DNA of 32,281 bases from Asaia bogorensis. Lineage in GTDB: Bacteria; Pseudomonadota; Alphaproteobacteria; Reyranellales; Reyranellaceae. Below the pieces are notes generated by a model, which saw only the letters and a list, made by a program, of their open reading frames with translations, was not told where the DNA came from and did no database searches. Below, one piece after another: positions 22,941 to 31,958 of this stretch. Made by a program: the position numbers and the translations under genes. The stretch covers positions 1-32,281 of the forward strand of contig CAMDQJ010000046.1 of assembly GCA_945905835.1 (NCBI GenBank), in the 5' to 3' direction. Numbering within the stretch: the first letter of the stretch is position 1; every line of letters begins with the position of its first letter.

Positions 22941-24152
22941 TTAACCCAAAGCGCCGGACTTTTTGAGGGCGGCGATCTCGGCCTCGCCATGGCCGAGCTC
23001 GCGCAAAATCTCCTCGGAATGCTGACCCACGGAAGCGGGTATACCCGAGACGCGCGGCTTCGCAAAACCCAAGCGAATCGGATTGTTTACCGTGCGCGGC
23101 ACCTCGGGATTGGTCGTGTCGGCAAAGATACCGGCGTGGTTCGCCTGCTCGTCCTGGACCACGTCGGCCACGCGCTCGATCACGCCGAAGGGGATGCCGG
23201 TGGTGGCAAGCGTCTTCTCCCAGTCGGCATAGGTCTTGGCCGCGAAGATCGGCGCCAGCTCGGCATGAAGCTCAAGGGCGCGGCGTTTGCGCTCCTCGCG
23301 GTCGGTGAAGCGCGGATCGGTCTCGAGGTCCTTGCGGTCGATCGCGGCGCAGAGCGTTGGCCACAGCCGATCGTCGCGCACCACCAGCAGCTGCAGCCAG
23401 CGGTCATCCCTGGTGCGATAGAGATTGGTGAGCGCATTACGCGGCTTGTCGGGCGGCTCGCGCGTGACGACCTTGGCGCCGATGGCGACGCCAGCCAGCG
23501 TGGTGCCATTGGCCCACGCGCCGTTGGCATAGAGCGAGGTGCCGACCCAACCGCCTTTGCCGGTCTGGTCGCGGCGGCGCAGGCCGAGCAGGATCGCTGC
23601 CACCAGGGTCATTGCCGTGGCGCGATCGCCTTGCGCGGGGAGGGAAAGTCCGGGTGGGCCGCCCTCGTAGCGCGCCGTGTCGAGAATGCCCGAACGGCCG
23701 AAATAGGCGGTAACGTCGAAGCCCGGTCGGTCGCGGTCCGGCCCGCTTTCGCCGTATCCGGTGAGCGAGCAGTAGACCAGGCGCGGATTGAGCGGCTCGA
23801 TATCCTCCCAGCGCAGCCGCAGCCGCTCGCGCGCCGGTGGCGGGAAATTCACGATCATGACGTCGGCGCGCCGGATCAGCTCTTCCAGGATGGGCCGCGC
23901 CTTCTCGTTCTTGAGATCGAGCGCCAGCGAACGCTTGAGGCGGCCGTCGAGCTGCAGCGGGAAGTTGCTGTCGCTCCGTGGATAGGTCGCGGCGCGCTTG
24001 TAGTTGTAGCGATGCGGATCGCCTTCACCCGGCGCCTCGATCTTGATCACGTCGGCGCCGTAGTCGGCCAATGTCACGGCGGCCGCAGGCGCGGCGATGA
24101 AGGTGCTGATGTCGAGGACCAGAAGTCCTTCGAGCGGCAGCGGTTCGGTCAC
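22941..24152 (-). CDS. Family III CoA-transferase (CaiB/BaiF), second of a pair
   Basis: The 403-residue protein is a CaiB/BaiF-type CoA-transferase. [29 protein letters not shown] is the CoA-binding N-terminus. [10 protein letters not shown] holds D176, in the position of the catalytic aspartate of formyl-CoA transferase. It moves CoA between carboxylic acids. It overlaps the next upstream gene by four bases (ATGA). It shares length, spacing of motifs and many blocks with that gene, such as [15 protein letters not shown]. The pair may be a heteromeric enzyme like BbsEF or SmtAB, or two enzymes of different specificity. The substrate is not visible. Confidence 0.93.
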   Translation of the reverse strand: MTEPLPLEGLLVLDISTFIAAPAAAVTLADYGADVIKIEAPGEGDPHRYNYKRAATYPRSDSNFPLQLDGRLKRSLALDLKNEKARPILEELIRRADVMIVNFPPPARERLRLRWEDIEPLNPRLVYCSLTGYGESGPDRDRPGFDVTAYFGRSGILDTARYEGGPPGLSLPAQGDRATAMTLVAAILLGLRRRDQTGKGGWVGTSLYANGAWANGTTLAGVAIGAKVVTREPPDKPRNALTNLYRTRDDRWLQLLVVRDDRLWPTLCAAIDRKDLETDPRFTDREERKRRALELHAELAPIFAAKTYADWEKTLATTGIPFGVIERVADVVQDEQANHAGIFADTTNPEVPRTVNNPIRLGFAKPRVSGIPASVGQHSEEILRELGHGEAEIAALKKSGALG

Positions 24153-25360
24153 TTCAGCGCCCCGCTGGCGCGCAGGCTCGCGACCTCCGTCGCCGTCAGT
24201 CCCGCCTCGCGCAAAACTTCGTCGCCGTGCTGGCCGAGCGTCGGCGCCGGCCCGGCGACGCGCTGCTCGGCGAAGCTCAGCCGAATCGGATTGGCCAGCG
24301 TGCGCGCCATCTCAGGCATCGCGGTCTCGACCACGGCGCCGCAATGGACGGCCTGCTCGTCGTCAGGAATGTCGCTCGGCCGGCTGATGACGCCGAACGT
24401 CACTTCCTGTGCCGACAGCGCCTTGCGCCAATGCTCGTAGTCGCGGCCGGCGAAAGCCTCGCCCAAGATGGCCGCAAGTTCGGCCGAGCGCTTGCGCCGT
24501 TCGGGCTGGCTGATGAAGCGCGGATCGTCGATCAACTCGGTCTTACCCAGGGCCGTGCACAGCGGCGCCCACAATTTGTCCTCGCGCACGATGGTGAGCT
24601 GCAGCCAGCGGTCGTCGGAGGTGCGGTAGATATTGCCCAGTGCCGAGCGCGGCCGCTCCGGTGGTGGGCGCGGGGCGAGGAACGCGCCGACCAGTGCGGC
24701 TTGCGCGATGACGCCGCACGACCACAGGCCGTTGCCCAAAAGCGATGTGCCAACCCACGAGCCTTCGCCTGTCTTGGTGCGATGGATCAGCGCCATCAGG
24801 ATCGACGAGACGAGCGCCATTGCTGTCGCGCGGTCGCCCTGCGCCGGTCCCGGCACGCCCGGCGGTCCACTTTCGTAGCGCTGCGCATCCAAAAGGCCGG
24901 AGCGGGCGAAATAGGCGGTGGCGTCGAAGCCTGGCCGGTCGCGATCGGGGCCACTCTCGCCATAGCCGGTGAGCGAGGCGTAGATCAGCTTCGGGTTCGC
25001 CTTCTTTACGTCGTCATAGGTGAGGCGCAGGCGCTCGCGCACCAGCGGCGGAAAATTGCAGATCAGGATGTCGGAGACGGCGATCAGGCGGTCGAGCGCG
25101 GCGCGCGCCGCGGGCTTTTTTAGGTCGAGCGAGACGCCGCGCTTGTTGCGCGAATCCATCAGCCACGGGTAGTTGACCTCGCTCTTCGGGTAATTCGACG
25201 AGTCGTGCATGATTGTACGGTTGGGATCGCCCTCGGGTCCCTCGACCTTGATCACGTCGGCGCCCCAATCGCCCAGTACGGTGGCCGCGGCGGGGGCTGC
25301 GATGAACGAACTGATGTCCAGCACGCGCAATCCTGCCAGCGGCAGGGCAGATTCGGTCAT
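24149..25360 (-). CDS. Family III CoA-transferase (CaiB/BaiF), first of a pair
   Basis: It also has exactly 403 residues and is paralogous to the gene at 22941. [29 protein letters not shown] is the N-terminus, SLDLKKPAARAALDRL follows, and the active-site block is [10 protein letters not shown] with D176. The two proteins carry their motifs at identical positions, so they come from a tandem duplication. Both keep the catalytic aspartate, so neither looks like an inactive partner. This gene leads the leftward pair. Its start is 98 bases from the divergent sulfatase start, so the two directions may share regulation. I found no distinct operator there. Confidence 0.93.
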   Translation of the reverse strand: MTESALPLAGLRVLDISSFIAAPAAATVLGDWGADVIKVEGPEGDPNRTIMHDSSNYPKSEVNYPWLMDSRNKRGVSLDLKKPAARAALDRLIAVSDILICNFPPLVRERLRLTYDDVKKANPKLIYASLTGYGESGPDRDRPGFDATAYFARSGLLDAQRYESGPPGVPGPAQGDRATAMALVSSILMALIHRTKTGEGSWVGTSLLGNGLWSCGVIAQAALVGAFLAPRPPPERPRSALGNIYRTSDDRWLQLTIVREDKLWAPLCTALGKTELIDDPRFISQPERRKRSAELAAILGEAFAGRDYEHWRKALSAQEVTFGVISRPSDIPDDEQAVHCGAVVETAMPEMARTLANPIRLSFAEQRVAGPAPTLGQHGDEVLREAGLTATEVASLRASGALK

Positions 25361-25458
25361 AAGCGATCCTCTTTGTCTCGATTGGGCGCGAGCCTCTGGT
25401 GTCCGTCAAGACCGGCGGCTAGCGTGCGTTCCGGCACGCGGCGTGCATCGGGGGAATC

Positions 25459-26862
25459 ATGGCGGCAAAGAAGAAGAAACCCAATTTCCTGATCGTCCTG
25501 ATCGACGATCTGCGGTTCGACGAGCTCGGCATCTGCGGCCATCCCTACATGAAGACACCGCACATCGACCGCATCGGCCACGAGGGCGCGATGTTTACCG
25601 CGGCCTTTCATCCGACGCCGCTCTGCTCGCCCAACCGCGCCTCGATCGTCACCGGCCAGTACGCCAGCCGCCACGGCATCATCGACAACGCGGCGCGCGA
25701 CGCCCACAGCCACCGCCTGCCCAACTATCACGTCATCCTGCAGCGTCTGGGCTACGAAACCGCCCATGTCGGCAAATGGCACATGGGCAACTCGGGTGGG
25801 CCGCGTCGGGGCTACGACAAATGGGTGAGCTTCCCCGGCCACGGCTCGATCATCGACCCGATCCTCAACATCGACGGCGATGAGCGGAAGTACACGGGCT
25901 ACATCACCGATCTCCTGAACGGTCACGCCGTCGACTTCCTGCGCAAGAAACGCGACAAGCCCTTCGCGCTGTTCTTCGCGCACAAGGCCGTGCATCCCGA
26001 CGCCTACCAGGCGGCCGACGGCACCATCGACTTCACCGATGGCGGCTATCGTCCCGCGCCGCGCCACGCCGATCTCTACAAAGGTGAACATTTCCAGCGC
26101 CGACCCAATGCGCTGCCGGCAGCCGAGGTGGTGAAGGACAAACCGGCCTGGAAGGAAGCGCACGAACTGCGCGTCAACGCCGCCTCGCGCAAATTGCTCG
26201 ATGGCATTTTGGCCGGTACCGACGAGGAGATTCGTTTGCGCGCCGCCATGATGGCCTCGGTCGACGAGGGCATGGGCGATGTCTTCAAGGCGCTCGAGGA
26301 CACCGGCCAGCTCAATAACACCTTCATCCTGTTCCTGGGCGACAATGGCTATTTCTTTGGCGAGCACGGACTGGGGCCGGAGCGCCGCTTCGCTTACGAG
26401 GAAGGCATCAAGTCGCCGTTCCTGATCCGCTATCCCGCTTGGTTCAAGCCGGGCGCGCACGTCGACGACCTCGTGGCGACCATCGACATCGCACCGACTC
26501 TCGTTGATCTCGCCGGCGGCAAGGCCAAGGACTTCGAGACCATGCAGGGGCTGTCGCTGCGCGCGCTTGCGAGAGGGGCGAAGCCCAAGGGCTGGCGCAA
26601 ATCCTTCTTGTGCGAATACTTCAGCGAGAACGCCATGCCGTGGCTGATCGGCATGAGCTACAAGGCAATCCGCACCGCGCGCCACAAGTACATCCACTGG
26701 ACGCAAAAATCGCTCGACGGCGTGGAGTGCGACGAGCTCTACGATCTCAAGAGCGATCCCTACGAAATGCACAATCTCGTCGGCAAGAAGAGCGAGCGTC
26801 CGACGGTGAAGCGCCTGCGCAAGCAGCTCGCCAAGCTCGTATCAGAGTCGGTCGGGCTTTAG
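25459..26862 (+). CDS. Sulfatase (type I, formylglycine-dependent)
   Basis: The 467-residue protein is an arylsulfatase-A-like type I sulfatase. Metal ligands are in IVLIDDLRFD (D16, D17). The formylglycine signature is C56-S-P-N-R60 followed by ASIVTG. VGKWHMG contains the conserved Lys-His, and LGDNGYFFGEHGLG is the second metal site. The cysteine must be converted by a formylglycine-generating enzyme, which is not encoded here. No signal peptide is present (MAAKKKKPNF), so it probably acts in the cytoplasm. The substrate is unknown. Some members of this fold are phosphonate or carboxylate ester hydrolases. GGGGGAA precedes the ATG. It is followed after eight bases by a binding-protein gene. 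Confidence 0.92.
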   Translation: MAAKKKKPNFLIVLIDDLRFDELGICGHPYMKTPHIDRIGHEGAMFTAAFHPTPLCSPNRASIVTGQYASRHGIIDNAARDAHSHRLPNYHVILQRLGYETAHVGKWHMGNSGGPRRGYDKWVSFPGHGSIIDPILNIDGDERKYTGYITDLLNGHAVDFLRKKRDKPFALFFAHKAVHPDAYQAADGTIDFTDGGYRPAPRHADLYKGEHFQRRPNALPAAEVVKDKPAWKEAHELRVNAASRKLLDGILAGTDEEIRLRAAMMASVDEGMGDVFKALEDTGQLNNTFILFLGDNGYFFGEHGLGPERRFAYEEGIKSPFLIRYPAWFKPGAHVDDLVATIDIAPTLVDLAGGKAKDFETMQGLSLRALARGAKPKGWRKSFLCEYFSENAMPWLIGMSYKAIRTARHKYIHWTQKSLDGVECDELYDLKSDPYEMHNLVGKKSERPTVKRLRKQLAKLVSESVGL

Positions 26863-26870
26863 GTGGTCAC

Positions 26871-27834
26871 ATGAAACGATTCATTCTCGCGGCGGCGCTG
26901 ATCCTGGGTTCGACCGCCGCGATGGCCCAGGCGTGGCCGACCAAATCGATCCGCATGATCGTGCCGCTGGCGCCTGGCGCCACGGCCGACATCATCGCCC
27001 GCATCTACGCCGACGAGTTGGGCAAGGCGCTGGGCCAGACCGTCGTCGTCGACAACAAGACCGGCGCCGGTGGCACCATCGCCACGGCCGAGGCCTCGCG
27101 CGCGGCGCCCGACGGCTACACCATGCTGCTGATCTCGCAGGGCACCATGGCCTTCAACATCGGGCTCTACGCCAAGCCCGGCTACGATCCGGTGAAGGAT
27201 TTTGACTCGGTGGCGGTGGCCGGCGCCGTCTCCAACGTCCTGGTCGTGCACCCGAGCAACCCGGCCAAGACCGTCGCCGACGTGATCGCCCAGGCCAAGG
27301 CCAAGCCCGGTGAGATGACCTATTCGTCCGGCGGCACGGGGACCAGCCACCACATGTCGGCCGTGCTGTTCGAGCGCGACGCCGGGGTGAAGATGCAGCA
27401 CGTGCCCTATCGCACGACGCCCGCCGGCATCCTCGGCGTGGTCAACGGCGAGGTGGCGATGGGCTTCTTCAACACGCCGACCGTCATCGGCCAGATCAAG
27501 GGCGGCAAGCTCAAGGCCATCGCCATCACCAGCGAGCAGCGCTCCGAACTGCTGTCCGAGGTGCCGACCATGGTCGGAGCAGGGCGTGAAGGGTTACGTC
27601 TTCAACACCTGGATGGGTTTTGCAGTCCCGAAGGGCGTGTCGACCCCGGTGGTGGCCCGGCTGAACAGCGAACTGATCCGCATCGCCCGGTTGCCTGCCG
27701 TGGTTGAAAAGACCAGGGCCCAGGGCATCGACATGATGCCGCCGCAGCCCCCCGCCGCGGTCGACAAGCTGGTGCGGGACGAACTGGCGCTCTGGGTGCC
27801 CATTATCAAAGCCTCGGGGGCCTCGGCGGAGTAA
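26871..27834 (+). pseudogene. Bug/TctC-type solute-binding receptor with a frameshift
   Basis: A Sec signal (MKRFILAAALILGSTAAMAQ) is followed by the tripartite tricarboxylate transporter receptor pattern: WPTKSIRMIVPLAPGATADI, GQTVVVDNKTGAGGTI, APDGYTMLLIS, MTYSSGGTGTSHHMSAVLF and VPYRTTPAGILGVVNGEV. The frame holds to EVPTMV. Then the match continues in the next frame (QGVKGYVFNTWMGFAVPKGV ... VPIIKASG) to the stop at 27834. One extra G in the GG at 27576-27577 explains this: reading GTC GAG CAG restores the family sequence VEQGVKGY. Without it the protein would have 320 residues, which is normal. It is either a recent pseudogene or a sequencing error. AGGTGG overlapping the sulfatase stop is its ribosome site. 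Confidence 0.85.
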
Positions 27835-27886
27835 AAACCCCCGCTTTCCTTGCAAAATCACCGCGTTACGCGTATCTCCTGCGGCC

Positions 27887-28900
27887 ATGGGCTACAGAGT
27901 TGCCGTTGTCGGCGCGACCGGGAATGTCGGTCGCGAATTGCTGTCGATCCTGGCCGAACGGAATTTCCCGGCTGACGATGTCGTTGCCCTGGCCTCCTCG
28001 CGGTCGGTCGGCAAGCAGACCTCGTTCGGCGACAAATCGGTCCTGAAGGTCCAGGACCTCGCCAAGTTCGACTTCAAGGGCATCGATATCGTGCTGAGCT
28101 CGCCGGGCGCCAAGGTGTCGGCCGAACACAGCCCGCGCGCCGCCAAGGCCGGCGCCATCGTCGTCGACAACACCTCGTACTGGCGCATGGATCCGGACGT
28201 TCCGCTGATCGTGCCCGAGGTCAACCGCACGGCGATCGCCGGCTATACCGGCCGCGGCATCATCGCCAATCCGAACTGCTCGACCATCCAGATGGTGACG
28301 GCGCTGAAGCCGATCCACGAAGCGGCCGGCATCAAGCGTGTCGTGGTCTCGACCTATCAGTCGACCTCGGGCGCCGGCAAGGAAGCCATGGACGAGCTTC
28401 TGAGCCAGACCAAGAGCTTCTTCGTGAACCAGTCGCTCGATCCCCGGAAGTTCCCCAAGACCATCGCCTTCAATGTCATTCCCCAGATCGACGTCTTCAT
28501 GGACGACGGTGCGACCAAGGAAGAATGGAAGATGGTGGTCGAGACCAAGAAGATCCTCGATCCGAAAATCAAGGTGCATGCGACTTGCGTGCGCGTGCCG
28601 ACCTTCATCGGTCATGCCGAGGCGATCAACCTCGAGCTCGAGCGGCCGCTCGACGAGCACGAGGCGCGCCGCATCCTGGCAGCCGCTCCCGGCATCCTCG
28701 TCGTCGACCGGCGCGAGCCCGGCGGCTACATCACGCCGCAGGAAGTCACAGGTCAGGACGCGGTGTTCGTGAGCCGCGTGCGCACCGATCCGACGGTCGA
28801 GAACGGGCTTTCAATGTGGGTCGTCAGCGACAATCTGCGAAAGGGCGCGGCACTCAACGCCGTCCAGATCGCCGAAGAGCTGATCAAGGTTTACATCTAA
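27887..28900 (+). CDS. asd: Aspartate-semialdehyde dehydrogenase
   Basis: Asd reduces aspartyl phosphate to aspartate semialdehyde, the branch point to lysine/diaminopimelate, threonine and methionine. The 337-residue protein has the NADP site VAVVGATGNVGRELL (5-19), the nucleophile C131 in ANPNCSTIQM, STYQSTSGAGKEAMDEL and the catalytic histidine in VRVPTFIGHAEA. All are expected for the Gram-negative type. A weak promoter-like pair TTGCAA (27850) and TATCTC (27873), 17 bases apart, would place the start near the ATG. The gene follows the Bug remnant by 52 bases and is probably transcribed separately. Confidence 0.96.
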   Translation: MGYRVAVVGATGNVGRELLSILAERNFPADDVVALASSRSVGKQTSFGDKSVLKVQDLAKFDFKGIDIVLSSPGAKVSAEHSPRAAKAGAIVVDNTSYWRMDPDVPLIVPEVNRTAIAGYTGRGIIANPNCSTIQMVTALKPIHEAAGIKRVVVSTYQSTSGAGKEAMDELLSQTKSFFVNQSLDPRKFPKTIAFNVIPQIDVFMDDGATKEEWKMVVETKKILDPKIKVHATCVRVPTFIGHAEAINLELERPLDEHEARRILAAAPGILVVDRREPGGYITPQEVTGQDAVFVSRVRTDPTVENGLSMWVVSDNLRKGAALNAVQIAEELIKVYI

Positions 28901-28975
28901 GGGCATGGCTGCAGACGAAATGGAATGGGTACCGCGGGGTATTACCCCGGCGTCCCTGCGTGACGGACCGTCGGC

Positions 28976-29665
28976 GATAGTCAGCGCCCCGACAGCCGTT
29001 CCGCCCGCTCGCTCGACTATGTCGATCGCGTCGTGGCCGAAGGTGAGCAGCTTCCCGACTTCGATCTCCACGCCTCGATGGTGTCGCTGCCGCATCTCTG
29101 CAAGATCGACCTCACCGCCGTGGCCGCCGACAAGGGCTACATCCAGCCGCCGAGCGACAACCGCATCAAGCTCGGCCGTCTCGACAAGGCCAAGCTGCGC
29201 ATCGGCATCTACTGGGCAGCGATGTCTGGCCAGCCGCTCGACCGCCAGCGCTCCGTGCCGTTCCACCATTTCCTCGCGCTGACCGGCGACCCCGAGCTGC
29301 TGGTGTTCAGCCTCCAGGGCGGCGTGCACCAGAAGGACATCCAGCAGTTCGGCGCCGGCGGCCTCGTGCACGATGTCGGCCGCGGCGTCTTCGATTTTGC
29401 CGAAGCAGCGACAGCGCTGTCGCAGCTCGACCTGCTTGTCTCGATCGACGCGCCCATCGCCCATCTCGGCGCCGCCATGGGCATGCCGACCTGGGTGTTG
29501 CTGCCCAGCGCCGCCGACTGGCGCTGGTCGCTCGGCGGCTATGCCGCGCCGTGGTACCCGACGGCGCGGCTGTTCCGCCAGCCAGCGCCCGGCGACTGGG
29601 CCGGCGTCTTCACGTCAGTCCGCAGCGAGCTCGACGCGCTCAAGCAGCAGGTTGCGGCGGCGTAA
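28976..29665 (+). pseudogene. TPR-type glycosyltransferase, C-terminal part only
   Basis: From about 29009 the frame encodes the C-terminal part of the TPR-plus-glycosyltransferase proteins that resemble heptosyltransferase-like GT-B enzymes: LDYVDRVVAEGEQLPDFDLHASMVSLPHL, RIGIYWAAMSG, SVPFHHFLAL, FSLQGGVHQKDIQQF, LSQLDLLVSIDAPIAHLGAAMGMPTWVLLP and WYPTARLFRQP. Full-length members have 400-600 residues with TPRs first. Here at most about 230 codons are open, and a TGA at 28961-28963 precedes. GTG 29033 could start a 210-residue product. I read it as a 5'-deleted remnant downstream of asd. A CGGGGTA-T-TACCCCG palindrome (28935-28949) lies near the break and could be the asd terminator stem, but it has no T-run. 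Confidence 0.7.
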
Positions 29666-29743
29666 CTCACTCACCACGCCGTCGGCTCGACCCGGCGCTC
29701 CGGCTCCGATACGGTTTCCGCCTGTCACTTTGGGGGACCCGGA

Positions 29744-30334
29744 ATGTTGGACGACAAAGCGCTCGACGCCATCTTTCGCGAGGCACGGACGCACAATGGC
29801 TGGCAGCAGAAGCCCGTCAGCGATGCGCAGTTGCGCGCCATCCACCAGCTGATGAAGTGGGGGCCGACCTCGGCCAATTCGCAACCGGCGCGGATCGTGT
29901 TCGTGCGCACCAAGGAGGGCAAGGAGCGGCTGCGTCCGGCGTTGAGTGCGGGCAATACCGAGAAAACCATGTCGGCGCCGGTGACGGCGATCATGGCCTA
30001 CGACACGCAGTTCTACGAACATCTGCCGCAGCAGTTCCCGCACGATCAGACAGCGATCTACTGGTTCAAGGGCGAGGGCAAGGAAGCCGCGGCCCACGCC
30101 ACCGCTTTCCGCAACGCCACGCTGCAGGGCGCCTACCTGATCGTTGCCGCCCGCTCGCTCGGTCTCGACATCGGCGCCATGAGCGGCATCGACAACGCCA
30201 AGGTCGACGCGGCGTTCTTTCCCGGCGGTCGCTTCAAGTCGAACTTCCTGTGCAACATCGGCTACGGCGACCCGTCGAAGCTGTTTGGCAGGAGCCCGCG
30301 CTTTTCCTTCGAAGAGGCGTGCACGCTGGCCTAA
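29744..30334 (+). CDS. Nitroreductase-family protein, RutE/malonic semialdehyde reductase-like
   Basis: The 196-residue protein matches the RutE/HadB group of FMN nitroreductases: [84 protein letters not shown] and [10 protein letters not shown]. RutE reduces malonic semialdehyde to 3-hydroxypropionate during pyrimidine use. No other rut genes are present, so this could serve another aldehyde or quinone. GGGGGA lies eight bases before the ATG. Its stop overlaps that of the convergent LysE gene by four bases. Confidence 0.9.
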   Translation: MLDDKALDAIFREARTHNGWQQKPVSDAQLRAIHQLMKWGPTSANSQPARIVFVRTKEGKERLRPALSAGNTEKTMSAPVTAIMAYDTQFYEHLPQQFPHDQTAIYWFKGEGKEAAAHATAFRNATLQGAYLIVAARSLGLDIGAMSGIDNAKVDAAFFPGGRFKSNFLCNIGYGDPSKLFGRSPRFSFEEACTLA

Positions 30335-31026
30335 ATGCCCAGCGCCGCACCCATCGCCTTCCACGGCAGCGGCGCCAGCGAGATCAGCGCCGCCGCGCCG
30401 AAGGCCAGGATCACCGCGCCTGAGATGCGGTTGAGCCAGAGCAGGCCGGCGCCGGAGAAGCGCGCACGCAGCGACGCCGCGGTCACGCAGAGAATGAACC
30501 ACCAGGCGATGGCGCCCACGAACACCGAGGCAACCAGCAGCCCGGCGTCGGGAAGGCTGGCGCCGACACCCGCGAGATTGCGCCCAGCAAAGGCCGCGCC
30601 AAAGGCCATCACCGTCAGGGGATTGAACACGGTGATGAAGAAGCTCGAGCTGGCGTAATGGAAATGCGTGACGACCCGGTGCTCGCGGTCGTCGGCCACC
30701 GGATCGCCGACGGTGCGCGGGCGATGGCGCATGGTGATCCAGCCCATGACGACCAGGATCGCGCCGCCGAACCCGCGCAACAGACCCTCGTGGCGGATCA
30801 CGAACTGCTCGACGAAGGAAAGCCCGAAGGCCGCGACCGCACCGAACACCGCGTCGCCCAGCGCCGCGCCGATGCCCGTCATGTAGCCGGCCATGGCGCC
30901 CACGGTGATCGAGCGGCGGATGCACAGTGCCGCCGCCGGCCCGACCGGCGCGGCGATCATGAAGCCGATCACCGCGCCCTCGATGGCGATGGCGATGGGA
31001 TTGAAGAGGAAGCCCGGCACATGCAT
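30331..31026 (-). CDS. LysE/RhtB-family transporter
   Basis: The 231-residue membrane protein has the LysE-family layout of about six helices. The N-terminal signature is [55 protein letters not shown] follows, and [20 protein letters not shown] is the second conserved repeat. A polar loop (about residues 100-120, [17 protein letters not shown]) separates the halves. These proteins export amino acids or their analogues. The substrate is not deducible. It starts eight bases after the pdxY stop and is probably in the same transcript. Confidence 0.9.
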   Translation of the reverse strand: MHVPGFLFNPIAIAIEGAVIGFMIAAPVGPAAALCIRRSITVGAMAGYMTGIGAALGDAVFGAVAAFGLSFVEQFVIRHEGLLRGFGGAILVVMGWITMRHRPRTVGDPVADDREHRVVTHFHYASSSFFITVFNPLTVMAFGAAFAGRNLAGVGASLPDAGLLVASVFVGAIAWWFILCVTAASLRARFSGAGLLWLNRISGAVILAFGAAALISLAPLPWKAMGAALGI

Positions 31027-31034
31027 GTGGCGGC

Positions 31035-31892
31035 CTAGATCCTCTCGGCGGTGAAGCGCTGCGGCGGGTTCACCAGCCGGTCCTGTGCCGCCACCAGCTG
31101 CAGCTCGCGCTCGGCCATCTGCTGCGTGGCTTCGAGCACGGCGTAGATCGCCGATGTGGCATCACTCAGTGCCTGCGCGACGTCGCCGCTTTCCAGCCAA
31201 TGCGCGGCAAACAGGGCGGCGACGGCATCGCCGGTGCCGTTAGGCGCGATCGGGAAGGCAAGCAGCGGCGTCGTGACCCGCCACGCCGAGTCGCGCGCAA
31301 CCGCCAGCATCTCTATGCGGTCGGCCGGACTGTCGCTGCGGCGCAGGCTGGTTAGTAGCACCAGGCGCGGGCCACTTTTGCCCAGCAGCACGCGCACGGC
31401 GCTGAGCGCGTCTTCCAGTGTCGCAATCTTGCGTCCGGTGAGCAGCTCGAGCTCGAAATGATTTGGTGTGATGATATCTGATGCGGGAATGGCGCGATCG
31501 CGGAAGAAGGCGTCGATACCAGGCTTCACGTAGATCCCGGTGTCGGTATCGCCCAGAACGGGATCGCAGACCCAGATCGCCTTGGGATTGGCGGCGCGCA
31601 CCCGCCGGGCGGTGTCGAGCACCACGTCGGCCAGGGCCGCGTCACCGACATAGCCGGTCAGCAGCGCATCGCAGCGCTTGAACTCGCCCAGGGCCTCGAT
31701 GCCCTGCACGACGTCGGCGACCTGGTCGGCCGCCGCGACGCGTCCGCGCCAGGCGCCGTAGCCGGTGTGATTGGAGAATTCGACGGTGTTCACCGCCCAC
31801 ACTTCGTGGCCCAAACGTTGCAGGGGAAAGGTTGCCGCCCGGTTGCCCACGTAACCGTAGGCGACGTGGCTTTGGAGCGAGAGGAAGCGCAT
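31035..31892 (-). CDS. pdxY: Pyridoxal kinase PdxY
   Basis: PdxY phosphorylates pyridoxal in the vitamin B6 salvage pathway. The 285-residue protein is a ribokinase-like kinase with LSLQSHVAYGYVGNRAATFPLQRLG, VEFSNHTGYGAWRG, VCDPVLGD (109-115), IITPNHFELELLTG and the anion-hole motif NGTGDA (218-223). ATG 31892 matches the family start. In-frame codons upstream belong to the divergent gene's antisense strand. GAGCG-type purines precede the ATG weakly. The start is 66 bases from the divergent lyase start. Confidence 0.94.
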   Translation of the reverse strand: MRFLSLQSHVAYGYVGNRAATFPLQRLGHEVWAVNTVEFSNHTGYGAWRGRVAAADQVADVVQGIEALGEFKRCDALLTGYVGDAALADVVLDTARRVRAANPKAIWVCDPVLGDTDTGIYVKPGIDAFFRDRAIPASDIITPNHFELELLTGRKIATLEDALSAVRVLLGKSGPRLVLLTSLRRSDSPADRIEMLAVARDSAWRVTTPLLAFPIAPNGTGDAVAALFAAHWLESGDVAQALSDATSAIYAVLEATQQMAERELQLVAAQDRLVNPPQRFTAERI

Positions 31893-31905
31893 GGCCGCCG
31901 CCAGC

Positions 31906-31933
31906 TTGCCACAAGGGGCCCCGTCATTATAGT
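31906..31933 (+). promoter_or_regulatory. Sigma-70-type promoter of the CitE-like gene
   Basis: TTGCCA (31906-31911) and TATAGT (31928-31933) each match the consensus at five of six positions, with a 16-base spacer. The start would fall near 31940, about 19 bases before the ATG at 31959, and GGGAG lies between them. It sits wholly in the 66-base divergent gap with pdxY and is the best housekeeping-type promoter in the window. Confidence 0.6.
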
Positions 31934-31958
31934 CCGCCGCGATTTCCGGGAGCCCGAG

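Noticed and set aside
22806-24440. Long plus-strand frame opposite the CoA-transferase gene
   Set aside because: It mirrors codon bias of the real minus-strand gene, and the product has no domain signature.
25357-26772. 471-codon minus-strand frame opposite the sulfatase
   Set aside because: The sulfatase has all catalytic motifs on the plus strand. The antisense product has none.
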